A stretch of DNA of 36,595 bases from Desulfobacterales bacterium (GTDB taxonomy: Bacteria > Desulfobacterota > Syntrophobacteria > B119-G9): NCBI GenBank assembly GCA_026983715.1, contig JALSTM010000228.1, positions 1-36,595 of the forward strand, given 5' to 3'. The notes below the pieces were generated by a model. The model was given only the letters and a program-made list of their open reading frames with translations. It was not told the origin of the DNA and did no database searches. This document shows positions 17,094-25,396 of this stretch, piece after piece; within the stretch, counting starts at the first letter, position 1; each line of letters opens with the position of its first letter. Made by a program: the position numbers and the translations under genes.

Positions 17094-18955
17094 TCTTCCT
17101 CGAACCTGAAATTCTGAAAGTATTCGTGAATATTTTCCGCCACATTTCTCGGAATGTTCTTGACCCGCGAGAGTTCTTCAACGGAAGCATTAGCGATATT
17201 TAATATGCTTCCGAAGTGTTTCAGCAATTCGTTTCGTCTCTTTTCGCCTATGCCGGGAATGTCTTCTAGGATTGATGATGTCAAGTCCTTTCTATATCGT
17301 TTTTTATGATAAGTTATGGCGAACCTGTGAGCTTCGTCTCGCATTTGCTGCAAGAAGAGCAACAGCCCCGACGTTGCCGCTAGGGACAGCGGGTTTTTTC
17401 GATTTGGCAAATAGATGCGGTCAAGGGATTTTACCGTGTGTTTTAGGTTCCACTGGTCTGATCCCTTTGCAATGCTTATAACTGGTAGATCCCTGATACC
17501 GAGTTTTTTTATTACTTTGACCGCCGTGTTGAGCTGTGTTTTTCCACCGTCTATCACCAGTAGATCGAGCATCCTCGCATCTTCTTTATCGTCTTTGAGA
17601 TACCTTTCCAATAGTTCGGCAATCATAGCGGGATCGTCGGAGAGTTTGTCCGATTTCATCTGAAAGCGGCGGTATTTTTCTTTCAACGGATATCCGTCCT
17701 GGAACACCACCAATGATCCTACCGTGTATTGTCCGTGAAAGTGGGATATGTCAACGCAAGCTACGTAAGACGGCTGGGTAGGCAGTCGCAGAACCTTCTG
17801 GAGTTGTTTTTTTACCCCTTCATAGTTCTTCTTCTCGGAGACTCTAACCTGGAAGTGTTTTTTTGCATTTTCAAGGGCAAGATCAAGGAGCTTTCTACCT
17901 TCACCTCTCATCGGCTTTTTCACGATCACCTTACTACCTTTTTTCTCCGATAACCATTCAGATAGGTATTTTGCGGTGTCAGGTAGTGTGGAAACCAGTA
18001 TCTCAGCGGGGATGTACTTGTCATTTTGGTAAAACTGGGAGATGAAGGTTTCTATTATCTCTACCTGGGAGAACAAGGCCTTGCGAAAGAAATAATCTCT
18101 TGAGTCCAGCAATGCCCCTTGCCTTATGAATAGAATTTCGACCAGCCAATCGTTATCTTCACCGTATACACAAATTATATCCCTGTCGATAAATCGTGGT
18201 GAAACTATCCTTTGTGCTTGCAATGTTTTCTGTATATCTAGCAATCGGTCTCTGTAAATGGCCGCTTTTTCAAAGTCTAGGTTTTCTGCAGCTTCTTTCA
18301 TTTTTCTTTCAATGTTCTTTTGCAGCAAGTCTGTTTTTCCCTGAAGAAACAAAATAACTTCTTGGACGACCTTGTTGTATTCCCTTTCTGAGACCATTTC
18401 GGCGCAAGGTCCCAAGCATCGGCCAATCTGAAAATTGAGGCAAGGGCGACTCCTTTTTTGAAGTCTTTTACTCTTGCACTGCCTCATGGGGAACATGCGC
18501 TTTACCGTGCGAAGCGTATGTCTTACAGCCTTCACGGAAGGATATGGGCCGAAGTAGACTGCTCCATCGTTTTTGATCTTTCTTACTATTTCCAGTCTGG
18601 GAAAAGTATCCGAGGTATCGATTCGTATGCAGGGATAATTCTTGTCATCTCTGAGAATTACGTTGTACTTCGGACGGTGCTTCTTAATTAGGTTTGCTTC
18701 AAGAAGTAGCGCTTCTTTTTCACTGCCAGTTACGATAAAATCGACGTCGCAAACGCGCTCCAGCATTTTTTCCGTTTTTGTATCATTGAATTTACGTCCG
18801 GCGTAACTTGCGACTCGTTTCCGCAAATTTTTGGCCTTCCCCACGTAGAGAACGTTTCCAGCGTGGTCCCTAAAAATGTAAACACCGGCTTCTGTCGGAA
18901 AATCAACTAGCTTTTGGTGCCAATCAAGATGATTCTTTTGATTTTTCTTCTCCAT
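17090..18955 (-). CDS. uvrC: UvrABC excinuclease subunit C
   Basis: 621 aa, full length. The GIY-YIG nuclease domain is near the start (GVYIFRDHAGNVLYVGKAKN). Four cysteines C160, C172, C180 and C184 have the 12-8-4 spacing of the UvrC iron-sulfur site. A UVR motif lies near residues 205-240, the RNase H-like domain has VACVDISHFHGQYTVGSLVV, and there is a C-terminal HhH pair (DIPGIGEKRRNELLKHFGSI). UvrC makes both incisions in nucleotide excision repair. No Shine-Dalgarno is visible upstream: the leader is TTTTTATTTATCGGCAA, directly after the meaB terminator. Confidence 0.97.
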   Translation of the reverse strand: MEKKNQKNHLDWHQKLVDFPTEAGVYIFRDHAGNVLYVGKAKNLRKRVASYAGRKFNDTKTEKMLERVCDVDFIVTGSEKEALLLEANLIKKHRPKYNVILRDDKNYPCIRIDTSDTFPRLEIVRKIKNDGAVYFGPYPSVKAVRHTLRTVKRMFPMRQCKSKRLQKRSRPCLNFQIGRCLGPCAEMVSEREYNKVVQEVILFLQGKTDLLQKNIERKMKEAAENLDFEKAAIYRDRLLDIQKTLQAQRIVSPRFIDRDIICVYGEDNDWLVEILFIRQGALLDSRDYFFRKALFSQVEIIETFISQFYQNDKYIPAEILVSTLPDTAKYLSEWLSEKKGSKVIVKKPMRGEGRKLLDLALENAKKHFQVRVSEKKNYEGVKKQLQKVLRLPTQPSYVACVDISHFHGQYTVGSLVVFQDGYPLKEKYRRFQMKSDKLSDDPAMIAELLERYLKDDKEDARMLDLLVIDGGKTQLNTAVKVIKKLGIRDLPVISIAKGSDQWNLKHTVKSLDRIYLPNRKNPLSLAATSGLLLFLQQMRDEAHRFAITYHKKRYRKDLTSSILEDIPGIGEKRRNELLKHFGSILNIANASVEELSRVKNIPRNVAENIHEYFQNFRFEED

Positions 18956-18963
18956 TTGCCGAT

Positions 18964-18994
18964 AAATAAAAAGCCTCTCATCTTTGTGAGAGGC
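18964..18994 (-). terminator. Intrinsic terminator after meaB
   Basis: On the - strand, GCCTCTCA and TGAGAGGC form an 8-bp stem around a 6-base loop, followed by TTTTTATTTA. It lies about 53 bases after the meaB stop and only 9 bases before the uvrC ATG, so it ends the mutase-meaB transcript and crowds the uvrC leader. Confidence 0.88.
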
Positions 18995-19047
18995 CAGGAG
19001 TTAAATTCGTAAAATGAATTCAAATATTTTATAACTGCTTCTTTTTA

Positions 19048-20031
19048 TCATTTCTCTTTACTTTTACTATTCACTAGTTCCCTTTCCACCAATTCATTTG
19101 CAAGGCTATAGGGGTCAACATCCCTGTGAACTATTTTGGAGACCAAAAGATCTAGGTCTTCCCCTCGCTCCCTGGCTCTTTCTATCACCGTGTTGAAGAG
19201 CTGGTCCCTTAGAATACCGATAAAATGAAGCTTTGCTCTATCATAGAGTACCTGTTCCAATTTAGTTGCCTTATTGTCAAACAGGTATTTCTGATGCTTA
19301 ATGATGGCCTCATAGAGTTCATCTATTCCCTTGTTTTTACTTGCCACTGTTTGGATTATGGGCGGTTCCCAGGGGGGACCTTCTGTTTTGTGGCGCCGAA
19401 GTCCAAGTTCGACCAGGTTTCTAAGTTCTCTCACAGTTTTCCTGGACCCTTCCCGGTCTGACTTGTTAACAACAAATATGTCTCCGATCTCCATGATGCC
19501 GGCCTTAATGGCTTGTACCTCGTCACCCATGCCGGGTACGGTTACAAGTACTGTAGTGTGAGCAGTGTGAGCTATTTCAATCTCATCCTGTCCGACTCCC
19601 ACAGTTTCAACAATGATTACGTCTTTGCCCATGGCGTCAAGAACATCAATCATGTCGTGGGTAGACCTTGTGAGCCCCCCAAAATGGCCCCGTGTGGCCA
19701 GGCTCCTTATGAAAACTCCCGGATCAAGAAAATGTCGTTGCATTCTAATTCTGTCTCCTAGAATGGCTCCTCCCGTGAAAGGACTTGTGGGATCAATTGC
19801 CAGGATGCCTACCGTTTTCCCCTCGGCCCTTAATTTGTCAACCAATCGATCAACCAGGGTGCTTTTACCCACCCCCGGTGAACCGGTAAACCCGATAACG
19901 TAAGCCTTACCCGTGTGAGGGTATAGCTCTTTCAAAACCTCTTTTGCAGAAGGTATTTCGTCATCTATGTCTCTCATCAACCTGGCAACTGCCCTTATAT
20001 CCCCATCTAGAATTTTTTGTACTATGTCCAT
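19048..20031 (-). CDS. meaB: MeaB-family GTPase, chaperone of B12-dependent acyl-CoA mutase
   Basis: 327 aa from the ATG at 20031 (MDIVQKILDGDIRAVARLMR); the ORF track begins at a TTG seven codons earlier, but GAAAGG before the ATG supports the shorter form. G motifs: GFTGSPGVGKSTLVDRL (Walker A), DPTSPFTGGAILGDRIRM, ETVGVGQDEIE and NKSDREG. MeaB/ArgK GTPases gate adenosylcobalamin loading and protect or reactivate the mutase. It is the third gene of an operon with the two mutase subunits, 75 bp after the small subunit, which fixes its likely client. It ends before a clear terminator. Confidence 0.95.
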   Translation of the reverse strand: MDIVQKILDGDIRAVARLMRDIDDEIPSAKEVLKELYPHTGKAYVIGFTGSPGVGKSTLVDRLVDKLRAEGKTVGILAIDPTSPFTGGAILGDRIRMQRHFLDPGVFIRSLATRGHFGGLTRSTHDMIDVLDAMGKDVIIVETVGVGQDEIEIAHTAHTTVLVTVPGMGDEVQAIKAGIMEIGDIFVVNKSDREGSRKTVRELRNLVELGLRRHKTEGPPWEPPIIQTVASKNKGIDELYEAIIKHQKYLFDNKATKLEQVLYDRAKLHFIGILRDQLFNTVIERARERGEDLDLLVSKIVHRDVDPYSLANELVERELVNSKSKEK

Positions 20032-20106
20032 AGAAATAAGCCTTTCTTTCAACCGACTGCGTATTAAGAGAAAACACTGGCGATTTTTACAGTTGGCTTC
20101 AGATTA

Positions 20107-20526
20107 TCAGGATGTCTGTGCGCCACGTGGCTTAACGTTAGTTTTAACCCATTCTATGATATCTTCAAGTAGCGTTCCCGGCTCAAAAATTTCCTTGATC
20201 CCAATCTCCTTTAATTTTGGTATATCTTCCGTAGGGAAGATGCCACCGCCTATTACCGTGATGTCTTCAGCGTTATTTTCTTTCAAGAGTTCCATTATCC
20301 TGGGGAATGAATACATGTGTGCGCCTGAAAGAATGCTAAGTCCTATGAGGTCAACATCTTCCTGTAGCGCCGTGCTAACTATTTGTTCGGGAGTCTGGTG
20401 ACATCCTGTGTATATTACTTCAAAACCTGCATCTCTAAAGGCCCTAGCGATTACTCTTGCCCCACGATCGTGTCCGTCTAGTCCAGGTTTGGCAATTAAA
20501 ACTCTCAATTTCCTGTCAGAACCCAT
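20107..20526 (-). CDS. Acyl-CoA mutase small subunit, cobalamin-binding domain
   Basis: 139 aa, a stand-alone B12-binding domain. The DxHxxG motif is [11 protein letters not shown] (H19 is the lower axial cobalt ligand), followed by the flavodoxin-like repeats [20 protein letters not shown] and [20 protein letters not shown]. It supplies adenosylcobalamin to the large subunit, so this is the split (two-polypeptide) mutase architecture also known from IcmA/IcmB, HcmA/HcmB and archaeal enzymes. It lies 41 bp after the large subunit and ends KPRGAQTS. The substrate is set by the large subunit. Confidence 0.95.
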   Translation of the reverse strand: MGSDRKLRVLIAKPGLDGHDRGARVIARAFRDAGFEVIYTGCHQTPEQIVSTALQEDVDLIGLSILSGAHMYSFPRIMELLKENNAEDITVIGGGIFPTEDIPKLKEIGIKEIFEPGTLLEDIIEWVKTNVKPRGAQTS

Positions 20527-20567
20527 ATTATAATCTCCTCTTCTCCTCTTTCTAGTTTGACCATTAA

Positions 20568-22265
20568 TTAAAACGTGCCTGGATCTGTATAAATTCCGAA
20601 AACATCCCTGTAGAGATCACATATCTCCTGTTCTGTTGCTCCGGCACGAACGGCATCAATCAATGCCGGCATGACATTGTTCTCCCAGCACGGAGGTCCT
20701 TCACAGCGGCGTCTCAGTTCATCCATGCATTTTTGCAGCTTTACCTTGTCTCTTTTTTCTTTAAATTTTCGGGTTCTTTCAATTTGTCGTCTCTCTACTT
20801 CGGGATCTATTTTAAGTATTTCAAGGTCAGGCTTAGGGGAAGGGAACTTGTTGATTCCGATTATAATTTTTTCTCCCTTTTCGACCTGTTGTTGGAACTT
20901 ATACGCTGAGTCAGCAATTTCCATCTGTGGAAAGTCTTTTTCTATGGCTTCAACCATACCACCGAGCTCATCGAGTTTTCGAATATAGGCCATGGCTTCT
21001 TCTTCCATCTTATCAGTAAGTGCTTCCACGAAGTATGAACCGGCCAGAGGATCTATAATGTTAGCAACACCTACTTCATCGGCCAGGATCTGTTGAGTTC
21101 TGAGAGCAATAGTAACTGCTTCTTCACTTGGGATCATGTAAACTTCATCCAGTGAGTTTGTATGCAGCGACTGGGTTCCTCCGAGGACTGCAGCAAGTGC
21201 TTCCGTGGTAGTTCTGATTATGTTGTTGTATGGCTCTTGGGCAGTCAGAGAACAGCCTGCTGTCTGGGTGTGGAAACGCATCAGCATTGATCGAGGCTTC
21301 TTCGCCTTGAAGCGCTCTTTCATGATCCTTGCCCACATTCTCCTAGATGCCCGCATTTTTGCAATTTCTTCAAAGAAATCTATGTGAGAATTCCAGAAAA
21401 AGGAGAGTCGTCCTGCGAAGGCATCCACATCCAGTCCCCGTTTGATGCATTCTTCCACGTAGGTAATGCCATCGTAGATTGTGAAGGCGAGTTCCTGTAC
21501 GGCCGTTGCCCCTGCTTCCCTGATGTGGTAGCCGCTGATGCTTATGGTGTTCCACCGGGGTACCTCGTAAGTTCCGAATTCTACAGTATCTACAACCAGC
21601 CTCAGGGATGGTTCCGGGGGCAGCATGAGGGTTTTTTGAGCGATGAATTCTTTAAGACAGTCATTTTGGATGGTTCCTCCCAGTTTTTTCCTGTCAAAAC
21701 CCTGGTTTTCGGCGTTTGCGATGTACATTGCCCATATCACGGAGGCAGGTGGGTTTATGGTCATGGACGTCGTTAATTCTTCAAGGTTCAGCCCCTTAAA
21801 AAGAATTTCCATGTCTTCTATTGTGTCTATGGCTACACCGCATTTCCCGCATTCACCTTTGGCCAGTGGGGAATCTGTATCGTAACCCATCAGTGTCGGA
21901 AAATCAAAAGCTGTACTCAGCCCGGTCTCACCGTGATTAACAAGGTAATGGAATCGCTTGTTGGTGTCTTCGGCTGTGCCAAGGCCGGCAAACATCCTCA
22001 TTGTCCAAAGCCTTGCCCTGTACATACTCGGTTGGACTCCCCGGGTGAAGGGGTACAAGCCGGGAAAGCCAATATCTTCAAAAAAATCCTTGTCTTTTAT
22101 ATCGAGTGGGGTGTAGAGTGCCTTTACTTCCATGTCAGAAACCGTGGAAAACCGTTCCAGCCTCTCCGGAACTCTTTGAAGGGCTTTCTTGTACACTTCA
22201 AGCCATTCCTTGTATTCCTTTTCCATACGCTCTAAGGCGCTTTCAGAGAACATTTTTTTACCCAT
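20568..22265 (-). CDS. icmA: Acyl-CoA mutase large subunit, isobutyryl-CoA mutase-like active site
   Basis: 565 aa from the ATG at 22265, which has an ideal CAGGAGGTT site; the ORF track adds 15 spurious residues. The TIM-barrel substrate domain includes [60 protein letters not shown] and [16 protein letters not shown]. Substrate-contact positions: Phe92 (in RMFAGL) aligns with Tyr89 of methylmalonyl-CoA mutase, and Gln210 (in FIAQKT) with Arg207. Phe/Gln is the isobutyryl-CoA mutase pair; Ala119 excludes the 2-hydroxyisobutyryl type, which has Asp there. Automatic annotation would probably say methylmalonyl-CoA mutase. Two cysteines in GECGKCG (139, 142) are also notable. First gene of the mutase-meaB operon. 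Confidence 0.9.
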   Translation of the reverse strand: MGKKMFSESALERMEKEYKEWLEVYKKALQRVPERLERFSTVSDMEVKALYTPLDIKDKDFFEDIGFPGLYPFTRGVQPSMYRARLWTMRMFAGLGTAEDTNKRFHYLVNHGETGLSTAFDFPTLMGYDTDSPLAKGECGKCGVAIDTIEDMEILFKGLNLEELTTSMTINPPASVIWAMYIANAENQGFDRKKLGGTIQNDCLKEFIAQKTLMLPPEPSLRLVVDTVEFGTYEVPRWNTISISGYHIREAGATAVQELAFTIYDGITYVEECIKRGLDVDAFAGRLSFFWNSHIDFFEEIAKMRASRRMWARIMKERFKAKKPRSMLMRFHTQTAGCSLTAQEPYNNIIRTTTEALAAVLGGTQSLHTNSLDEVYMIPSEEAVTIALRTQQILADEVGVANIIDPLAGSYFVEALTDKMEEEAMAYIRKLDELGGMVEAIEKDFPQMEIADSAYKFQQQVEKGEKIIIGINKFPSPKPDLEILKIDPEVERRQIERTRKFKEKRDKVKLQKCMDELRRRCEGPPCWENNVMPALIDAVRAGATEQEICDLYRDVFGIYTDPGTF

Positions 22266-22479
22266 TTTGTAACCTCCTGGAGAATTGATATCTAGAAATG
22301 TGCAGGCCAATACAAGATACTGACGGGAAATGTGTAAGGTTAACTGTTCGGTTCATCATCCAGAATCCACTTCCATTACCACGCCATTATCATCTTAACT
22401 TCATACTCAACCAGATATCCTGCTTGTAACCTGTTGCCTGACTTCAGGAAACGCATATCGTGTTGACGTGATTGTGAGA

Positions 22480-22508
22480 TTTTTAAGATAAATAGCAAAG
22501 AATGTCAA
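22480..22508 (-). promoter_or_regulatory. Sigma70-type promoter for the mutase-meaB operon
   Basis: On the - strand, TTGACA, a 17-base spacer, then TAAAAA: a perfect -35 and a 4/6 -10. Transcription would start near 22473, about 208 bases before the large-subunit ATG. Confidence 0.6.
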
Positions 22509-22555
22509 CATTTAAAGAATCGTTCGCGCGATTGCCCTGGAAAACTTTACATTTC

Positions 22556-22584
22556 TTGACTATGCTATCTTTTGGTGATATGGA
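22556..22584 (+). promoter_or_regulatory. Possible promoter for the Cys-rich gene and tatA
   Basis: TTGACT, a 17-base spacer, then TATGGA (-35 5/6, -10 weaker). The start would fall near 22591, about 35 bases before the ATG at 22626. Moderate support only. Confidence 0.4.
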
Positions 22585-22625
22585 ACAAGAAAAAGCTTCG
22601 CTCTTAAAGATCAGCGGAGGCGTTG

Positions 22626-23012
22626 ATGGGAAACATCATTGAGTTTGAGAAAAAAAGTAAAGACGTAAAGGCACAGAAGGACGAGGCTCTCCGTCAAAGG
22701 AAAATTCGGTTATTAAGAGCGGTGTTTCAGTGTACACGTTGTAACCTCAAGTGTGCCAAGTGTGGCAGCCAGGTTAACATGTCGGAAGGTGGATCGGATG
22801 TTGCTACCCCTTATCCCTTTTGTGATAATTGCCGGGAAGAATACATAGAATACAAAAACAGGTTGTCAGGTAAGCCGGAACTGGATTTTTACTGGTACAA
22901 CGATGAATGGATGAGGGTGTGGGAAACTTGGTTGGAGCATCAAAAAAGTCTCGATGAATACAGGAAATCAAAAGAATTTCTAAAACTGTTAAACGAGTTC
23001 AAGGAAGTGTGA
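22626..23012 (+). CDS. Cys-rich (zinc-ribbon-like) hypothetical protein
   Basis: 128 aa from the ATG at 22626, preceded by GCGGAGGCG; the ORF track starts one codon early at TTG. A basic N-terminal helix leads to FQCTRCNLKCAKCGSQV, followed by PFCDNCREEYIEYKNR: six cysteines in CxxC spacing that could build a zinc ribbon. The C-terminal half is rich in Trp, Tyr and charge (FYWYNDEWMRVWETWLEHQK), probably helical. There is no signal peptide. tatA starts 63 bp later on the same strand, so they may be cotranscribed. I do not recognise a named family; a nucleic-acid-binding or metal-site role is possible but unproven. Confidence 0.8.
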   Translation: MGNIIEFEKKSKDVKAQKDEALRQRKIRLLRAVFQCTRCNLKCAKCGSQVNMSEGGSDVATPYPFCDNCREEYIEYKNRLSGKPELDFYWYNDEWMRVWETWLEHQKSLDEYRKSKEFLKLLNEFKEV

Positions 23013-23075
23013 AAACACGAGTTGCATGCCTTGGCGGAAAGCGGGTAATAGTGGTGCTTTGAGAGGGGTGATATT

Positions 23076-23279
23076 ATGATTGGTGGAATCGGGATTCCGG
23101 AACTCTTAATTATTTTGGTGATCGTGCTTATTATTTTTGGAGCAGGTAAGCTTCCCGAAATTGGTGCCGGACTTGGAAAAGGTATACGAAATTTTAAGAA
23201 GGCAACCCAGGAAGTATCTGAGATAGAAAACAAGGGTGAAAAAAAACCGGAACTGGAAGAAAAAACGAAAGACGCATGA
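23076..23279 (+). CDS. tatA: Sec-independent translocase protein TatA/TatE family
   Basis: 67 aa. A single N-terminal membrane span ([16 protein letters not shown]), the [20 protein letters not shown] hinge and amphipathic helix, and a charged tail ([12 protein letters not shown]) define TatA. TatA oligomers form the pore through which TatBC-bound folded twin-arginine proteins cross the inner membrane. tatB and tatC are not adjacent, so this is an orphan copy. The ATG follows GAGAGGGGTGA. Periplasmic metalloenzymes of anaerobes are typical Tat cargo, but none is in this window. Confidence 0.95.
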   Translation: MIGGIGIPELLIILVIVLIIFGAGKLPEIGAGLGKGIRNFKKATQEVSEIENKGEKKPELEEKTKDA

Positions 23280-23694
23280 TGGGTTTGCCAACTTCCCGGG
23301 CAGTGCTGAGATGAAGCTCGTGTCACCGTGTTTCTTCAACACTGCCGACCAGAACTGCCCATACCACCGCCCAGTAACCGTATCCTCCTATAAGTTGGTT
23401 CCAGAGTGTCTGAAGGTAAATAGTCAAGGTTTTTTACCTATGTCCATTTAACGCCTTAATTTTCTTGATTTTCCGGTGAATTTCCTTTAATTTATCTCAC
23501 GGAGTTCACAATAATTTGGCTATTGGTGAGGTATTTTCATTAAATATCCGCCAATATTATTGTATAATAGCACGTAAAAAGTAAGTTCTTGACATATACG
23601 TGATTTGCCTTTAGAATCACATGCCTTTTCCATGTGAAGAGGAATTTTTAGAGCAATTGAGGAATTTTTTGGAGTTTTCGGTTTTCCGAGGAAC
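23280..23694. other. Intergenic region between tatA and ffh
   Basis: A 415-bp gap. The first half has no convincing gene and holds an imperfect stem (GGCAGTG with CACTGCC around TGAAG/CTTCA, 23295-23345) and a weak 7-bp stem AGGTAAA/TTTACCT (23414-23439). The second half is AT-rich with a perfect TATAAT (23563-23568, poor -35) and the strong ffh promoter at 23589. There is no 4.5S RNA core sequence and no tRNA. Confidence 0.6.
23589..23617 (+). promoter_or_regulatory. Near-consensus sigma70-type promoter for ffh
   Basis: TTGACA, 17 bases, TAGAAT: a perfect -35, optimal spacing and a 5/6 -10. The start would be near 23624, leaving a leader of about 70 bases to the ffh ATG. This is the best promoter match I found in the window. 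Confidence 0.78.
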
Positions 23695-25047
23695 ATGTTT
23701 GAAAATCTAACGGAAAAGTTAAACAGAGTTTTTAAAACCCTGAGGGGGCAAGGCAAGCTTACTGAAAAGAATATTCAGGAAGCTCTTAGAGAAGTTCGTC
23801 TTGCGCTCCTGGAAGCTGATGTTCATTATAAAGTTGCTAAGAATTTTGTTGCTGCCATAAGGGAAAGGGCGATAGGGCAGGAGGTTCTCTCGAGCCTCAC
23901 CCCAGGCCAGCAAGTTATAAAAATTGTAAACGAGGAGTTAACCAGGCTGCTTGGTGAAGAGGCGGTTCCTCTTGACCTCATGGGGCGTCCACCCATATGC
24001 TTGATGCTTGTGGGATTACAGGGGTCCGGAAAGACTACCACCGCTGCGAAGCTTGCGGCGCACCTTAAGAAGCGCAATCACAGGCCCTGCATGGTCGCTG
24101 CTGATGTTTACAGGCCCGCCGCTATCGACCAGCTTATCACGCTCGGTAATCAAATTGATGTATCGGTCTATGCAGATCTTGATGAAAAGAAGCCGGAGAA
24201 GATCTGCTCTGATGCCCTCGGTTTTGCCAGGCAAAATGGCAACAATATATTGATCGTTGACACCGCCGGCCGACTTCATATTGATACCGAGTTGATGGAA
24301 GAGCTTCAGCGGCTAAAAGAAATCCTGGAACCTAATGAAATTTTGTTCGTCGCTGATGCCATGACAGGGCAGGATGCGGTGAACGTTGCTTCTGAGTTTG
24401 ATAGTGAGCTCGGGATAACCGGTGTAGTTCTCACCAAAATGGACGGTGATGCGCGAGGTGGGGCAGCTTTATCTATCAGGGAAGTAACCGGCAAACCAAT
24501 AAAGTTCATAGGAACCGGTGAGAAACTGGATGCCCTGGAGGTCTTTTACCCCGACCGGATGAGCTCCCGAATCCTTGGGATGGGTGATGTACTCACGTTG
24601 ATCGAAAAGGCCCAGGAGTCATTCGATGAGAAGCACGCCCTGGACCTTGCCAAAAAGATACGTGATGATTCGTTCACCTTGGAGGATTTTCGTGATCAGC
24701 TGCGACAAGTCAGAAAGTTGGGGTCTCTTGAGCAGATACTTTCAATGCTTCCCGGGATGGCAAACATGAAACAGATGAAAAACTTCAAGGTGGATGAAAG
24801 GGAGCTGGTACGAGTTGAAGCCATTATTAATTCTATGACCCCTGAGGAGAGAAGAAACCATTCCATAATTAATGCAAGCCGTAGAAGGCGAATTGCAAGG
24901 GGAAGTGGTACAAGTATTCAGGATGTAAACAGGTTATTGAAGAACTACGTGCAAGCTAAAAAAATGATGCGCCAGCTTACTGGTGGAGGCAAGAAGGGCA
25001 AGAAAAAGCGTATTCGTAAAACCAAGTCCATGTTACCGTGGATGTGA
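23695..25047 (+). CDS. ffh: Signal recognition particle protein Ffh (SRP54)
   Basis: 450 aa, full length. The N domain (MFENLTEKLNRVFKTLRGQG) precedes the GTPase G domain with LMLVGLQGSGKTTTAAKLAA, DVYRPAAIDQL, VDTAGRLHID and TKMDGDARGGAALS. The methionine-rich M domain holds MLPGMANMKQMKNF and the RNA-binding helix SRRRRIARGSGTSIQDVNRL, with a basic tail ending SMLPWM. It targets nascent membrane proteins to FtsY and SecYEG. The upstream leader carries weak ribosome binding signals (CCGAGGAAC). It heads the rpsP-trmD-rplS cluster. Confidence 0.98.
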   Translation: MFENLTEKLNRVFKTLRGQGKLTEKNIQEALREVRLALLEADVHYKVAKNFVAAIRERAIGQEVLSSLTPGQQVIKIVNEELTRLLGEEAVPLDLMGRPPICLMLVGLQGSGKTTTAAKLAAHLKKRNHRPCMVAADVYRPAAIDQLITLGNQIDVSVYADLDEKKPEKICSDALGFARQNGNNILIVDTAGRLHIDTELMEELQRLKEILEPNEILFVADAMTGQDAVNVASEFDSELGITGVVLTKMDGDARGGAALSIREVTGKPIKFIGTGEKLDALEVFYPDRMSSRILGMGDVLTLIEKAQESFDEKHALDLAKKIRDDSFTLEDFRDQLRQVRKLGSLEQILSMLPGMANMKQMKNFKVDERELVRVEAIINSMTPEERRNHSIINASRRRRIARGSGTSIQDVNRLLKNYVQAKKMMRQLTGGGKKGKKKRIRKTKSMLPWM

Positions 25048-25094
25048 AAAACTAAAATAGAAATCGGTAAAGAATAAAGGGGGATAAAGCAGAT

Positions 25095-25367
25095 ATGCCT
25101 GTTCGAATTCGATTGGCTAGGAGAGGAGCTAAAAAACGACCATTCTATCGTATTGTTGTTGCTGATTCTAGAGCACCTCGAGATGGTAAATTCTTGGAAA
25201 TATTAGGGTATTATAATCCTCTTACTGACCCGGCAGAAGTTCGTGTGGAGACTGAGCGGCTGCGTGATTGGCTACTGAAGGGAGCGGAACCTACTGATAC
25301 GGTTAGAAGTCTTCTGAAGAAAAACAAATACCCTTATTCTAGGAGCACCGCGCTCAGTAACTCTTAA
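25095..25367 (+). CDS. rpsP: 30S ribosomal protein S16
   Basis: 90 aa. It reads [20 protein letters not shown] with [20 protein letters not shown], the S16 consensus, and ends near [19 protein letters not shown]16 stabilises the 30S body. An AAAGGGGGATAAAG site precedes the ATG. It is followed by khpA, rimM and trmD, the classic order. Confidence 0.98.
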   Translation: MPVRIRLARRGAKKRPFYRIVVADSRAPRDGKFLEILGYYNPLTDPAEVRVETERLRDWLLKGAEPTDTVRSLLKKNKYPYSRSTALSNS

Positions 25368-25396
25368 ACCAGTTCTAATGGAGAGTGGGGGTGAAC

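Larger units (their letters stand above)
22266..22625. other. Divergent intergenic region, mutase operon / Cys-rich gene
   Basis: A 360-bp non-coding gap between two divergent genes. It holds a good - strand promoter (22480-22508), giving the mutase mRNA a leader of about 200 bases, and + strand promoter candidates (TTGACT-N17-TATGGA at 22556; TTGACG-N18-GATAAA at 22463-22492). A small CCTGAAGTCAGG dyad lies near the start of the leader. I looked for a cobalamin riboswitch B12 box (GCCACTG) in the leader and did not find one. Confidence 0.6.

Noticed and set aside
20568-22310. Simple annotation as methylmalonyl-CoA mutase
   Set aside because: The Phe/Gln substrate positions fit isobutyryl-CoA mutase better; no epimerase or carboxylase gene is adjacent.
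22266-22480. Cobalamin riboswitch in the mutase leader
   Set aside because: No B12-box-like GCCACTG core and no matching arm pattern found by eye.
23236-23451. 71-aa ORF starting inside tatA
   Set aside because: Out-of-frame continuation of the tatA tail with no ribosome binding site or family resemblance.
23280-23588. 4.5S SRP RNA gene or tRNA before ffh
   Set aside because: No GGTCAGG-type SRP core and no cloverleaf or GTTCRA signature; only weak stems are present.
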